Shown here: positions 37,867 through 48,594 of the stretch, piece by piece
Numbering within the stretch: the stretch's first letter is position 1
Layout of the letters: each line of letters opens with the position of its first letter
Source: Sedimentisphaerales bacterium
GTDB taxonomy: Bacteria > Planctomycetota > Phycisphaerae > Sedimentisphaerales > Anaerobacaceae
DNA length: 64,000 bases
Direction of reading: 5' to 3'
NCBI GenBank assembly: GCA_016935195.1
Contig: JAFGRL010000184.1
Coordinates: forward strand, 1-64,000
The notes under the pieces: model-generated
What the model was told of the DNA's origin: nothing
The model's input: the letters and a program-made list of their open reading frames with translations, nothing else
Database searches by the model: none
Translations under genes and position numbers: made by a program

Positions 37867-39111
37867 ATGCGTCATTTGACGGTTAACATGAAACACCATG
37901 TTTTTTTGACAAATGTTCCTCCGGAATGCGATTGGGGAGGATGTGAGCGACAGCTTCTGGATTACTTAAGTGAAGTAGATTATACCCGCACCAAAGTGTC
38001 ATTGGTTGCTACGAAAGATGTATTCTCTGAAAGATTCGAGCGACTGGGACTGCCCGTTGAGGTTTTGCAGATCCCATTTGTCCTTGAAGGTCGATTTCCA
38101 CAAAGATTTCGTAAGATGTTTGCTTTCTTAAAATCTCTTAAACCCAGCCATGTAGTCTACGTCCATAATTATTTCCTAACATTCAAATGCGCCGACTTTC
38201 TTGCGGGATTTATTGCAACACGTGGAAACACTTTTTCGGTCGAAGTTCTTGGTGCACCTGCTCCTCGTGAGAAGCGCGATGGGCGGTATTTCGGAATAAT
38301 CCCTATCATTGACTGGCGGTGGTGGAGGAGAATGATACCAATTATTCTTAGAGGTTGGCTTTGTAGAAGAATTTTAGTGGTTAGTCACGAAGTAAAAGAA
38401 AGAATAGCAAAGTTATATCATTATCCCAAAAAGAGAATGCAGGTTGTGTACCACGGCGTAGATTTGGAGGAGTTTTCTCCAGATGCAGACATTAGGTGTG
38501 CTATGAGAAACGCTCTGGATATTCCTGAAAATGATACAGTTATCATCAGCGCAGCTCGATTATCGACACAAAAGTGTCTGCACAGACTGATCAATGCTTT
38601 TGATTCAATATCAAAGGAGCACAAGAATTGTTGGCTGTTGTTGCTTGGTGACGGGCCGTTGCGAAGTGACCTGGAAAAATTAGCAAATCAGAAACCATCA
38701 AAAGAGAGGATTAAGTTCCTGGGATTTCGGGAGAATGTGGCGGATTTTCTTAGAACCAGCGATATTTTTGTTTTGCCTTCTGATATGGAAGGATTGGCAA
38801 TTTGTATGGAAGCTGCAATGGCGACTGAACTCGCATGCGTAGTGACCAAAACGCCTGGCGCCACAGAGGTTATAAGAGACGGGGTCAACGGCTTCTTTGT
38901 GGAACGCAGTGAACGTGGCGTATTAGAGGGGTTGGTTAAAGTTTTGTCTTTAAGCCAGGAACAGCGTGAGAAAGTATCCCGCCAAGCCCGTGAGTTTGTA
39001 AAGGAAAACCTGAATTCAAAGAATGGGGTACAAAAGGCATTAGGAATTCTGGAGATGGATAGCAAGACGGAATTAAACGATAAGCTCAGCAGCAGCTTAT
39101 TGGCCTCATAA
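37867..39111 (+). CDS. glycosyltransferase family 4
   Basis: WGGCERQLLDYL, VVYHGVDLEEFSPD, VLPSDMEGLAICMEAAMATELACVVTKTPGATEVI; start may be the later Met. Confidence 0.92.
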   Translation: MRHLTVNMKHHVFLTNVPPECDWGGCERQLLDYLSEVDYTRTKVSLVATKDVFSERFERLGLPVEVLQIPFVLEGRFPQRFRKMFAFLKSLKPSHVVYVHNYFLTFKCADFLAGFIATRGNTFSVEVLGAPAPREKRDGRYFGIIPIIDWRWWRRMIPIILRGWLCRRILVVSHEVKERIAKLYHYPKKRMQVVYHGVDLEEFSPDADIRCAMRNALDIPENDTVIISAARLSTQKCLHRLINAFDSISKEHKNCWLLLLGDGPLRSDLEKLANQKPSKERIKFLGFRENVADFLRTSDIFVLPSDMEGLAICMEAAMATELACVVTKTPGATEVIRDGVNGFFVERSERGVLEGLVKVLSLSQEQREKVSRQAREFVKENLNSKNGVQKALGILEMDSKTELNDKLSSSLLAS

Positions 39112-39133
39112 TAAACTAATCCGCGCCTAAGAT

Positions 39134-40372
39134 ATGGAACGCGATATGAAAAGCAAACAGCCTGAAATTATCACTGATAATAGCGGCCAAGCAACGGACA
39201 AAAGGAAACGTAAAGTTCGTGACAGTTTTCTGATATTTGGCAGCCCATTGATAGAACAGGCGGAGATAGACGAAGTTATTGCGACTTTGCGTTCAGGCTG
39301 GATTTCGACAGGTCCGAGGACAGCAAAATTTGAAGAGCTTTTCGCAGCTTACATAGGCTCAAAACATGCGCTGGCATTGAACTCCTGCAGTGCTGCTCTT
39401 CATGTGTCTCTACTCGTTAGCGGCGTTAAGCCGGGAGATGAAGTGATAACAAGCCCCATGACTTTCGCTGCAACTGGAAATGCCATAATTCACGTCGGTG
39501 CAAAGCCGGTTCTTGTGGATATCGAACTTCCATCGATGAACATCAATCCCGATTTGATCGAGGAAAAAATCACCGCCAAGACGAAAGCGATCATTCCAGT
39601 TCATTTTGCTGGCAGGCCCTGCAGGATGGATAGAATAATGTCCATAGCGAAAAAACACAATCTCGTGGTTATTGAAGATGCAGCACATGCTATCGAGGCG
39701 CGGTACAACGGCAAAAAGATTGGCACCATTGGAAACTTGACCTGTTTTAGTTTCTACGTAACAAAGAATATTGTAACAGGTGAAGGTGGGATGGTTACTA
39801 CAGATAATGACGAATTTGCTGAGAAGATACAAACGTATGCCCTTCACGGCTTAAGTATGGGAGCCTGGAAAAGGTACTCAGATGAGGGCTTCAAGCATTA
39901 CGAAGTGGTAATACCTGGTTACAAATACAATATGATGGATATTCAGGCGGCAATAGGCATTCACCAACTGCCAAGAGTGGAAAGATATCTTAGGAGACGA
40001 GAAGAGGTTTGGAAACGATATGACCAGGCGTTTGAGGGTTTGCCGGCTAAGATCCCTGCACCACCTGAACCTAACACAAAACATGCTCGTCATCTTTATA
40101 CGCTTCTGTTGGATAAGCCCAGGATTGACAGGGATGACTTTCAGCAGGCGCTATACAGAAGAAATATCGGAACAGGCATCCACTTCATCGCTTTGCATTT
40201 ACACCCTTATTATCAACAGGAGTTTGCATACAAAAGAGGCGATTTCCCCAATGCAGAGTATGTTTCAGATAGAACTATCTCTCTGCCGCTCTCAGCCAAA
40301 TTAAGCGACGAGGACGTAGAGGATGTCATAGAAACGGTCTGCACCTGTGCCAAAGAAAAAAATGCTCGTTAA
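39134..40372 (+). CDS. DegT/DnrJ/EryC1/StrS-family PLP aminotransferase
   Basis: LALNSCSAALHVSLLVSGVKPGDEVITSPMTFAATGNAI, VIEDAAHAIEARYNGKKIGTIGNLTCFSFYVTKNI. Confidence 0.95.
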   Translation: MERDMKSKQPEIITDNSGQATDKRKRKVRDSFLIFGSPLIEQAEIDEVIATLRSGWISTGPRTAKFEELFAAYIGSKHALALNSCSAALHVSLLVSGVKPGDEVITSPMTFAATGNAIIHVGAKPVLVDIELPSMNINPDLIEEKITAKTKAIIPVHFAGRPCRMDRIMSIAKKHNLVVIEDAAHAIEARYNGKKIGTIGNLTCFSFYVTKNIVTGEGGMVTTDNDEFAEKIQTYALHGLSMGAWKRYSDEGFKHYEVVIPGYKYNMMDIQAAIGIHQLPRVERYLRRREEVWKRYDQAFEGLPAKIPAPPEPNTKHARHLYTLLLDKPRIDRDDFQQALYRRNIGTGIHFIALHLHPYYQQEFAYKRGDFPNAEYVSDRTISLPLSAKLSDEDVEDVIETVCTCAKEKNAR

Positions 40373-40460
40373 ACCTTTACAACCAGGATGCGTCCTACGT
40401 TTTAAAACTGCCTTAGAACAAGTAATGAGTTTTTGAGTGTTTGTTGAACGTTTATAAGCA

Positions 40461-41519
40461 ATGTCTGAGAATAATAGTTACAAACTAAATTTTGTGTTTC
40501 ACCGGTTCAAGCATCATTCGTCGCACTCCGGTTATGATTGTCTGGTGCGCTATGCAGATGCCAATCATATCAATTCTGATTTGTCACCATTAGCCTCCGC
40601 AGCACTCCAAAAGGCACTAAAATTGGCATTGAAAAATGCAGATGTCGGAGCTTACAACCAGCACCGGCTATTTGGTGAAATAAAGGTAAGTCTAAAGCTC
40701 TTAGGTTTAAATGGGAACAGAGAGATCTTTCATTTCCTGTATGGCGAAGATGCTTATTGTTATTCTGGTTTTGTGCCAAGAGGCAAGGGTAAGAAAATTA
40801 TCGCGACTTTTCATCAGCCTCAGCCACATTTCGAGAGATCTATCCGCAGGAGAAATCATCTCAAAAGACTTGACAAAATTGTGACCGTATCTCGAGACCG
40901 TTTGACATACTTCTCCGAGTTCGTAGAGAAAGATAAGGTGTGCTTTATTCCGCACGGTATCGATACTGATTTTTTTGTACCGGTAAAGGAAGACAAAGAA
41001 CAGGGCTCTTACGCATGCCTTTTTGTTGGGCATTGGCTAAGAGATTTTGAAACTCTAAAAGACGTTATTGAAATAGTAACTGCAAAAAATAAGGATATAG
41101 AATTTATAATCGTAACGACGCAAAGGGACCTTAAACATCTCACAAATGTATCCAATGCAGATATCCGCATTGGAATTCCCGAAGATGAATTGTTGGATCA
41201 CTACCAAAGCTCATCTCTGCTTGTGCTGCCCCTGGTAGATTGCACAGCCAACAATTCCATTTTAGAAGGATTAGCATGTGGACTTCCAATTGTGACTACA
41301 GATGTTGGCGGAATTAGGGATTATGTGGATGACAATTGTGCTGTGTTAGTCCCGCCAAAGGCACCGGAAATCATGGCAGAAAAAGTCCTGGAGCTTATAG
41401 AGAATAAGCCTCTAAGAAAAACTATGGGTGAGAACGCGAGAAAAAAGGCTTTGGAATTTAGTTGGCCGTTAGTAGCTCAGAAATTCGAAAAGCTGTATCT
41501 TGATTTGTTTTCCGAGTAA
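40461..41519 (+). CDS. glycosyltransferase family 4
   Basis: CFIPHGIDTDFF, NNSILEGLACGLPIVTTDVGGIRDYV. Confidence 0.9.
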   Translation: MSENNSYKLNFVFHRFKHHSSHSGYDCLVRYADANHINSDLSPLASAALQKALKLALKNADVGAYNQHRLFGEIKVSLKLLGLNGNREIFHFLYGEDAYCYSGFVPRGKGKKIIATFHQPQPHFERSIRRRNHLKRLDKIVTVSRDRLTYFSEFVEKDKVCFIPHGIDTDFFVPVKEDKEQGSYACLFVGHWLRDFETLKDVIEIVTAKNKDIEFIIVTTQRDLKHLTNVSNADIRIGIPEDELLDHYQSSSLLVLPLVDCTANNSILEGLACGLPIVTTDVGGIRDYVDDNCAVLVPPKAPEIMAEKVLELIENKPLRKTMGENARKKALEFSWPLVAQKFEKLYLDLFSE

Positions 41520-41579
41520 GGCCCAGATTCAATTGAACGTGTTAAGTTGGCCATTGGATACTATAAGCAGTGGTGTAAA

Positions 41580-42833
41580 ATGAGAATTGCTTTCCTGGTG
41601 AAATTTTTTCCCACATTGTCTGAGACTTTTATTCTTAACCAAATAACTGGTTTGATCGACCGTGGTCATGAGGTCGACATATTTGCGAGTTATCGAGGTG
41701 ATACGACAAATATGCACCCAGATGTACACAAGTACGAATTGCTGAAAAGAACCCATTATAGTATTTCAGTACCGAGCAATATCTTCATCCGTATATGCAA
41801 AGCTGCTTGCCTTACCGCTGCAGGAATCTGGAAAAAGCCCATTGCTATTGTGCGAGCCTTAAACTTCTTTAAATACGGCCGAGAAGCTGTGTCACTGAGG
41901 TTGTTGTACAAGGTTCTCGCGCACATTGACTCTAAACCATATGACATTATTCAATGTCATTTTGGACCAAAAGGAATCCTCGCTGCCGAACTTCGCGAAG
42001 TTGGTGCGATTACAGGCCGCATAGTAACCACATTCCACGGTTACGATGTCAGCCGGTACCTTTGCGATAGAGGTAACCAGGTCTATGACGGCCTCTTTCA
42101 CAAAGGGGATTTGTTTCTTGCAATCAGCGAACTTGGCAGTCGCAATCTTAGTGATTTAGGTTGTCCTATCCAAAAGCTGAAAATTCACCATATGGGTATC
42201 GACTCTCAAAGATTTGCATTCATGCCCAGAGATGTTCCTGCTGAGGCGGACATACTTATATTGACGGTAGCTCGTTTAGTGGAAAAAAAGGGTATCGAGT
42301 ATGGTATCCGCGCAATAGCAAAATTAAAGCAGCGATACCATCGTATTAAATACAAAATTATCGGTGACGGACCCTTAAGAAAACACCTACAGAAACTGGT
42401 GCAGGAACTTGGCTTGGAGAATACAGTTGAGCTTGTCGGATGGAGACTTCAAGACGAAATCATTAATGAGCTTCACAGCGCATGTATTCTATTGGCGCCG
42501 AGCATAACCGCCAGCAATGGCGACAAAGAAGGTGTTCCTGTTGTGATGATGGAAGCAATGGCTACAGGGTTGCCGGTAATTAGCACTTTGCACAGTGGGA
42601 TACCTGGTTTGGTCGAAGACGGCGTTTCCGGCTTTCTGGTTCCCGAGAGAGACACCGATGCATTAGCTGAAAAATTGGGCTACTTAATAGAGCATCCCGA
42701 TATTTGGAGTCGTATGGGCCGATCTGGGCGTGACCAGATCGAAGGCAATTATGATATTAACAAGCTTAACGACAAACTGGTCAGCATTTATCAGGGGTTA
42801 ATAGAAGACGATAGGGTACACCAGAACAACTGA
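41580..42833 (+). CDS. glycosyltransferase family 4 (colanic-acid type)
   Basis: MRIAFLVKFFPTLSETFILNQITGLIDRGHEVDIFA, HHMGIDSQRF, EGVPVVMMEAMATGLPVISTLHSGIPGLVEDG. Confidence 0.93.
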   Translation: MRIAFLVKFFPTLSETFILNQITGLIDRGHEVDIFASYRGDTTNMHPDVHKYELLKRTHYSISVPSNIFIRICKAACLTAAGIWKKPIAIVRALNFFKYGREAVSLRLLYKVLAHIDSKPYDIIQCHFGPKGILAAELREVGAITGRIVTTFHGYDVSRYLCDRGNQVYDGLFHKGDLFLAISELGSRNLSDLGCPIQKLKIHHMGIDSQRFAFMPRDVPAEADILILTVARLVEKKGIEYGIRAIAKLKQRYHRIKYKIIGDGPLRKHLQKLVQELGLENTVELVGWRLQDEIINELHSACILLAPSITASNGDKEGVPVVMMEAMATGLPVISTLHSGIPGLVEDGVSGFLVPERDTDALAEKLGYLIEHPDIWSRMGRSGRDQIEGNYDINKLNDKLVSIYQGLIEDDRVHQNN

Positions 42834-42849
42834 AGGTGCTTAACAGGAA

Positions 42850-43824
42850 ATGGTCCAGGTGAGAGATAATCTTGATATTTCTGTGCTCATAGCCACATAT
42901 AATCGCGCCGAGATATTGTGCGAAACGCTGGATGCCATGACCCGTCTGGAGTGGAACGGACTCTCAGTTGAGTTTGTTATAGTGGACAACAACAGCTCAG
43001 ACCACACAAAGCAAATGATAGAATCTTTTAAAGACCGCCTTCCCATCCTGTATCTCTTTGAGCCAAGGCAGGGTAAGAATTGTGCCTTGAACCGCGCTTT
43101 GGACGAGGTGAGCTTGGGAAGAGTAGTAGTCTTTACCGACGATGATGTCGAACCCCAGTCTGATTGGCTGAAAGCTATTGAGTCAATCACGAAGCGAAAG
43201 TCTGAATACAACGTGTTTGGTGGCAAGGTGACCTTGATTATGCCCGATATAGAGCTGCCATACTGGGAGCAGATTAAAAATGTCACGGGTCTGCGTTTTG
43301 GAGCCCATGGCTTGGCTGATGTTGAATGCCCATTTCCTGCTGGCAGATTTCCCTCTGGATCAAATCTCTGGGTGTCACGGCATATACTAAAAAGCGACTT
43401 CCGTTTTGACGAGTTTTTTGGCCCGCGCCCCGACAGCCGAATAATGGGTAGTGAGTCAACATTCATAAGAAAACTTACCGAAGATGGCCACGAGATTTTT
43501 TATTCTCCGCATGCTGTTGTCAGACATCGCCTTCAGCCTGAGATGTTAAGCTTATCTGGCATTAAGGAGAGGGTATGTCGCGCCGGGCGTACCAGCCCTC
43601 ATTTTTGGGGCCTGAAGCCACGCAAGCTGTATGAGCAACATCGCTTCTTATGGTGGCTGTTGCGTACACTTGCGCTGGCTAAGTGTTTGTTGAAATACAT
43701 TGTAGCTAAGATTTCTTTGTCACGCTGTCAGCGAGTTGTAAGGACTCTCAAAGCTCTGAACGGGATAGCCTACAATATTGAGTCGCTGAAAATTGCATAT
43801 GGGGATTTATGGTCGAAGGCGTAA
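42850..43824 (+). CDS. glycosyltransferase family 2
   Basis: ISVLIATYNRAEILCETLDAM, FVIVDNNSSDHT, VVFTDDDVEPQSDWL. Confidence 0.94.
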   Translation: MVQVRDNLDISVLIATYNRAEILCETLDAMTRLEWNGLSVEFVIVDNNSSDHTKQMIESFKDRLPILYLFEPRQGKNCALNRALDEVSLGRVVVFTDDDVEPQSDWLKAIESITKRKSEYNVFGGKVTLIMPDIELPYWEQIKNVTGLRFGAHGLADVECPFPAGRFPSGSNLWVSRHILKSDFRFDEFFGPRPDSRIMGSESTFIRKLTEDGHEIFYSPHAVVRHRLQPEMLSLSGIKERVCRAGRTSPHFWGLKPRKLYEQHRFLWWLLRTLALAKCLLKYIVAKISLSRCQRVVRTLKALNGIAYNIESLKIAYGDLWSKA

Positions 43825-43829
43825 CGTAA

Positions 43830-44684
43830 ATGGCTATAGAGTTGGTCTTCATAACTTACAATAGGTTGAAGTACACGAAACTGGCGTTAGCATCCATCAT
43901 CGCCGACCCAGAGGAGGAGTTCTCTTTAGTTATTTGGGATAATGCCTCAACAGACGGTACCGTCGAGTACTTAAAACACGAAGTTAATGACTCCAGGATT
44001 TCTGACATTATCTTTTCCAATGAGAATGTTGGCCAAATATCAGCAGTAAACGAAATATGGAGCAAATCCAGGGCCGACCTTGTAGGTAAACTTGACAACG
44101 ATTGCCTCATGACGCCGGGCTGGACTCGCACCTTGGCCAAGGCGCACCAGGACATTGACAATTTAGGAGTAGTGGCCTGCTGGCACTTTTCTCCGGAGGA
44201 TTTTGACTATGCCCGTGCTATGCACAAAATACAGCAATTCAATAACCATCGAATTCTAAGACATGCCTGGACTTGTGGTACGGGTTTTTTGATTAAACGC
44301 GACACATTCCGCAAATTTGGTCCTATACAAGGAAATGCCACTACGAAATATTGGCTTCGTATAGCAACCGCGGGATATATTAATGGCTTCTATTATCCAT
44401 TGATTTACCAGGAGCACATGGATTATCCCTGGTCTGAGCACTATGCATATTTTGACAACTTAGAAAAAGGTTTTGAAAGGGCTGCTACAGCTAGAAAAAT
44501 CAACATACGTACTATCGATGAGGCCAGAGCCTGGCACAAGACCGTTGTGGAAAACGTACTCTCCGGTCCATTGGATCACAAATATTATATCGGTTGGCGT
44601 GCGAGATTGAGAAGGACAGCTTCAAGAGCTTCAAAGATGTTTATACATCGTGTCGGAAAAGACGGAAATAATTCTTCAGGTTGA
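43830..44684 (+). CDS. glycosyltransferase family 2
   Basis: ELVFITYNRLKYTKLALASI, LVIWDNASTDGTVEYL, KLDNDCLMTPGW. Confidence 0.92.
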   Translation: MAIELVFITYNRLKYTKLALASIIADPEEEFSLVIWDNASTDGTVEYLKHEVNDSRISDIIFSNENVGQISAVNEIWSKSRADLVGKLDNDCLMTPGWTRTLAKAHQDIDNLGVVACWHFSPEDFDYARAMHKIQQFNNHRILRHAWTCGTGFLIKRDTFRKFGPIQGNATTKYWLRIATAGYINGFYYPLIYQEHMDYPWSEHYAYFDNLEKGFERAATARKINIRTIDEARAWHKTVVENVLSGPLDHKYYIGWRARLRRTASRASKMFIHRVGKDGNNSSG

Positions 44685-45997
44685 GTGTGGAAACACTGCA
44701 AAACAGAAAAACACAAGTCTGCCTTTTAGGTGCTTCACTTAGCGCAAGCAATCTGGGCTTATGTGCGTTGGCAGAGGGCAGCATAAAGTGCATTCTCAAT
44801 CGTTGGCCTAACGCCGAGATTACATTGCTTGGCCACGACATAGAAGTCAAAGACCACCGTTTGAAGTTACTCAACCAAGAAGTGAAGATAGTAACAATGC
44901 CTATAAGATTTTGTAAGAATCTTTTACTGCCGTACCATTTCAACGTGTTGTTGCTGAGTGCTTTGCTACTGAAAATACTGCCTTGGAGACGGTTCACGAA
45001 TTTTCTTTGCAAAGTCAATCCTTATGTCAGGAGATTGGTTGAAACAGACCTTGTGTTTGATCTTACCAGCGGCGATAGCTTCAGCGACATGTATGGAATG
45101 CGCAGGTTCATAATAGGTTGGTTGCGCAGATTTCTTGTCATAATGTATGGCAAGAACTTGATGATGTTGCCGCAGACTTACGGACCACTTGAAAGGCCAC
45201 TGACTAAAGCAATGGCTAAGTACATTTTAAGTCATGCAGATATCATTTATTCGAGAGACGCAGACGGGGTAAAAGTTGTACGTAGTCTTTTGAACAGTTG
45301 CAGTCTTGACCGAAAGATAGATTTTGCTCCTGACGTTGCCTTTGTTTTAGATGCCCAAAGACCTGAGGTAGTTGATGTGGGATTGTTGGCTGACAGCAAA
45401 AGCAACGATTCTATTGTAATCGGTTTCAATATCAGCGGCCTTCTCTTCAATGGCGGGTATACTCGTGACAACATGTTTGGTCTCAAAGTTGCATACACTG
45501 ACTTAATTCATGGCATCATAGACCTCTTCATGAAGATGGACTCCACGATTATGCTATTGGTTCCCCACGTATTTGCACCTGTCAACAAGGTTGAAAGCGA
45601 CGTGTACGCGTGTTCGCAGGTATATGCATCAGCATGTGAAAAATATAAGAATAGAATATTCATAACTCGCGGCGAATACAACCAGCATGAAATCAAGTAT
45701 GTAATTGGCACATGCGACTTCTTTGTAGGTTCGCGAATGCACGCTTGTATCGCAGCACTGTCCCAGGGAATACCAACCGTTGGGTTTGCTTACAGCACCA
45801 AATTTCGTGGCGTGTTTGAAACTGCTGGGATGGAACAATTTGTTACTGATATGCGTCAAAATACCCAACAGGAGGTTCTTGCAACCGTATCTCAGGCATT
45901 CCAGCAGCGTCGGTCGGCCGCTGCACATCTTAACTCTGTTCTGCCCGGCATAAAGAAAACAGTTCTAAATATATTCGAGGATGTAGGAAAACCGTGA
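44681..45997 (+). CDS. polysaccharide pyruvyl transferase family protein
   Basis: CLLGASLSASNLGLCALAEGSIK, LMMLPQTYGPLERPLTKAMAKYILSHADIIYSRDADGVKVVRSL, FVGSRMHACIAALSQGIPTVGFAYSTKFRGV. Confidence 0.9.
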   Translation: MSVETLQNRKTQVCLLGASLSASNLGLCALAEGSIKCILNRWPNAEITLLGHDIEVKDHRLKLLNQEVKIVTMPIRFCKNLLLPYHFNVLLLSALLLKILPWRRFTNFLCKVNPYVRRLVETDLVFDLTSGDSFSDMYGMRRFIIGWLRRFLVIMYGKNLMMLPQTYGPLERPLTKAMAKYILSHADIIYSRDADGVKVVRSLLNSCSLDRKIDFAPDVAFVLDAQRPEVVDVGLLADSKSNDSIVIGFNISGLLFNGGYTRDNMFGLKVAYTDLIHGIIDLFMKMDSTIMLLVPHVFAPVNKVESDVYACSQVYASACEKYKNRIFITRGEYNQHEIKYVIGTCDFFVGSRMHACIAALSQGIPTVGFAYSTKFRGVFETAGMEQFVTDMRQNTQQEVLATVSQAFQQRRSAAAHLNSVLPGIKKTVLNIFEDVGKP

Positions 45998-47241
45998 AAC
46001 AATTAAAAACTGTTGACCAGTTGGTTTCGTGGCGGCTGTGTCTGGGCTGCGGCGCATGCCTTCACGCCTGCGAAGACAAGAATATCAAGCTAATTGATAT
46101 CCCAGATGAGGGATTGCGCCCGACAGTTAATACGGCAAGCTGCAAGCGGTGCGGCAAGTGTATGGAGGTATGTCCTGGCGCAAAAGTGACACACCAGAAA
46201 TTCAATGACAAGTCAATGCCACAACTTCGCCGGTCCTGGGGTCCAGTGCTGGAAGTATGGGAAGGTTATGCAAGTGATCCCGAAATTCGCTTTAGGGGCT
46301 CATCTGGAGGGCTTGTCACAGCGCTGGCGCTGTTTTGCCAGAAAGAAAAGCAAATGGCAGGTGTTCTGCACATCGGAGCTGATCCCCAAAAAGCCTGGCG
46401 TAACGTGCCAGTGATCAGTCGTAACAGATCGGAGCTGCTGGCAAACTCCGGTTCACGCTATTCACCGGCAGCGCCATGTGAAATGATAGCCTCAGTCGAA
46501 AAAGCTGATTCTCCTTGTGTCTTCGTCGGCAAACCGTGTGATGTTGAAGCCTTGTATAAGTTACAGCAGGTCAAACCGAAATTGAAAGATAAGGTGGGAT
46601 TGTCGATTAGTATTTTCTGTGCGGGCACACCGAGTACCAATGGTAATAAGGCAATGCTTGAGGTTATGGGCGTGAAGCCCTCGGAGGTGGTGGAGATTCG
46701 ATACCGAGGCTGCGGTTGGCCTGGAATGACTACTGTCAAGCATCGCGATAACGGACAGCTATACCAGTTGACCTACGAACAGTCGTGGGGCCAAATTCTA
46801 AGTAATTATGTGCCTTTAAGATGCCGTTTATGTCCCGATGGCACAGGTGAGTTTGCAGATATTTCGTGTGGTGATCCATGGTACAGGGATATAGAACCGG
46901 ATGAACCGGGTCAGTCGCTGATACTGGTCAGAACAGAAAGAGGACGCAGACTTTTACGCGACGCTATTGACGCAGGTTATATCAAGTTGGTTAAGGCGGA
47001 ACACGAAATTGTGGCTCTCTCTCAAAAATCACTGCTTAATAAGAGGCGAAATCTCTGGGGTCGACTTTTTGCAATGCACTTAATGCGGGTTCCTACACCA
47101 CATTTTGTAGGCTTTTCTTTGTTCGCAGGCTGGTGGAAGCTGTCTGTGTCACAGCAGATTCGCTCGGTCTTTGGGACATTTTATCGTATCGTATCCAGGA
47201 AACTGAATAGACCTTCAGATAATTGTTCAACAGGAGTTTAA
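45994..47241 (+). CDS. coenzyme F420 hydrogenase/dehydrogenase beta-subunit (FrhB)-like iron-sulfur protein
   Basis: Ferredoxin motifs CLGCGACLHAC and CKRCGKCMEVCPG; RGSSGGLVTALALF; CVFVGKPCDVEAL; CRLCPDGTGEFADISCGDPW. Confidence 0.92.
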   Translation: MKQLKTVDQLVSWRLCLGCGACLHACEDKNIKLIDIPDEGLRPTVNTASCKRCGKCMEVCPGAKVTHQKFNDKSMPQLRRSWGPVLEVWEGYASDPEIRFRGSSGGLVTALALFCQKEKQMAGVLHIGADPQKAWRNVPVISRNRSELLANSGSRYSPAAPCEMIASVEKADSPCVFVGKPCDVEALYKLQQVKPKLKDKVGLSISIFCAGTPSTNGNKAMLEVMGVKPSEVVEIRYRGCGWPGMTTVKHRDNGQLYQLTYEQSWGQILSNYVPLRCRLCPDGTGEFADISCGDPWYRDIEPDEPGQSLILVRTERGRRLLRDAIDAGYIKLVKAEHEIVALSQKSLLNKRRNLWGRLFAMHLMRVPTPHFVGFSLFAGWWKLSVSQQIRSVFGTFYRIVSRKLNRPSDNCSTGV

Positions 47242-47251
47242 GCGGCAAATA

Positions 47252-48574
47252 ATGTACGGTCCGACCATAATAATCACGTGTATTTTGGTGTTGCTAACAT
47301 TTGCATTGCCTCGAAAATACTTTCTGATACCTTTCATACTGACGGTCTCCTTTATCCCTTTTGATCAGAGAGTTATTATTGGAGGTTTGGACTTCACACC
47401 GTTGAGAATACTGCTGGTAATAGGAGTGTTGAGAACATTCCTTCGATCCGAGGCAAGACATATTAAATGGAACGTATTCGACAAAATGATTTTTGCATGG
47501 GCTGCTTGGGGGGCCATCGCTTATATAATTCAGCAAGGCAACATGTCAGCTGTTATCAACAGATCGGGCGTAACGTTTGATATTGTAGGTTTGTACTGGT
47601 TATTTCGACAAAATATTCGTTCGTGGGATGACGTTGACTTTATTGCACGAGCTTTTGCTGCAGCTGCATTGGTGTCAGCGTTGATGGTGTTGCTTGAGAG
47701 GGGAACAGGGTGCAATCCCTTTCAAATTTTGGGCAGAGTCTATACGGGAATGCACCGCGGACGATACAGGTGCAGAGGCTCATTTCAACACTCAATCATG
47801 TTAGGACTGTTTTGGGTTAATCTCATTCCAATATTTGTTGGTTACGCCCTGACCAACCGTGCCAAGGCTTTTTACTGGTGGATGACCGCAGCAGCTTGCG
47901 TATTAATCGTCTTTTCCTCCGGTTCGAGCACCACTTTGGTTACATTATTATGGATTTTACTCCTGCTGCCTCTTTTTGCTATTCGACAGCATGGCAAAGT
48001 GATGGCTTTTGGCTTATTGGGATCAATTGCAGGTCTTCACCTCGTTATGAACAAGCCTGTATGGCACCTCATCGGCCGAGTCAGGATTATAAGTGGTTCA
48101 ACTGGCTATCACAGGTATCGTCTGATTGACGCAGCCGTTAAGCACTTCGATGAGTGGGCGTTCGTAGGCATACGCAACACCGAGCATTGGGGTTATGGCT
48201 TGTTTGATATTACAAATAATTACATACGTCAGGGTGTGAATGGCGGTGTAGTAACCCTGGGACTGTTTATTGTCGTCTTGGTGATGGCGATAAGCATTTG
48301 CGGCAGGTATTCCTTGCGAAAAGTGCCGAGGAAAGAGCAGTGGCTGGCATGGGCTTTTTGCGTTTCGGTTCTGGCACATTGCATGTCTTTCCTTGGTGTT
48401 TCTTATTTTGGAAAGATTCCTATGCTTCTCTATTTGACCTTTGCAGTTGTGGCAATGGTGTATGATATGTCACGCAGCCCGTCGTTGGCTAACCGGTTTA
48501 CTCTATATGAACCTTATCGCACACAGCCTCAGGATTATACCGCCGACGCCACACATGGGCCTGTAACCCTTTGA
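47252..48574 (+). CDS. O-antigen ligase/polymerase-like membrane protein
   Basis: Multi-TM 440 aa with RYRCRGSFQHSIMLGLFWVNLIPI and VFSSGSSTTLVTLLWILLL. Confidence 0.8.
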   Translation: MYGPTIIITCILVLLTFALPRKYFLIPFILTVSFIPFDQRVIIGGLDFTPLRILLVIGVLRTFLRSEARHIKWNVFDKMIFAWAAWGAIAYIIQQGNMSAVINRSGVTFDIVGLYWLFRQNIRSWDDVDFIARAFAAAALVSALMVLLERGTGCNPFQILGRVYTGMHRGRYRCRGSFQHSIMLGLFWVNLIPIFVGYALTNRAKAFYWWMTAAACVLIVFSSGSSTTLVTLLWILLLLPLFAIRQHGKVMAFGLLGSIAGLHLVMNKPVWHLIGRVRIISGSTGYHRYRLIDAAVKHFDEWAFVGIRNTEHWGYGLFDITNNYIRQGVNGGVVTLGLFIVVLVMAISICGRYSLRKVPRKEQWLAWAFCVSVLAHCMSFLGVSYFGKIPMLLYLTFAVVAMVYDMSRSPSLANRFTLYEPYRTQPQDYTADATHGPVTL

Positions 48575-48594
48575 TATGAATAACGTTAAGGGAC

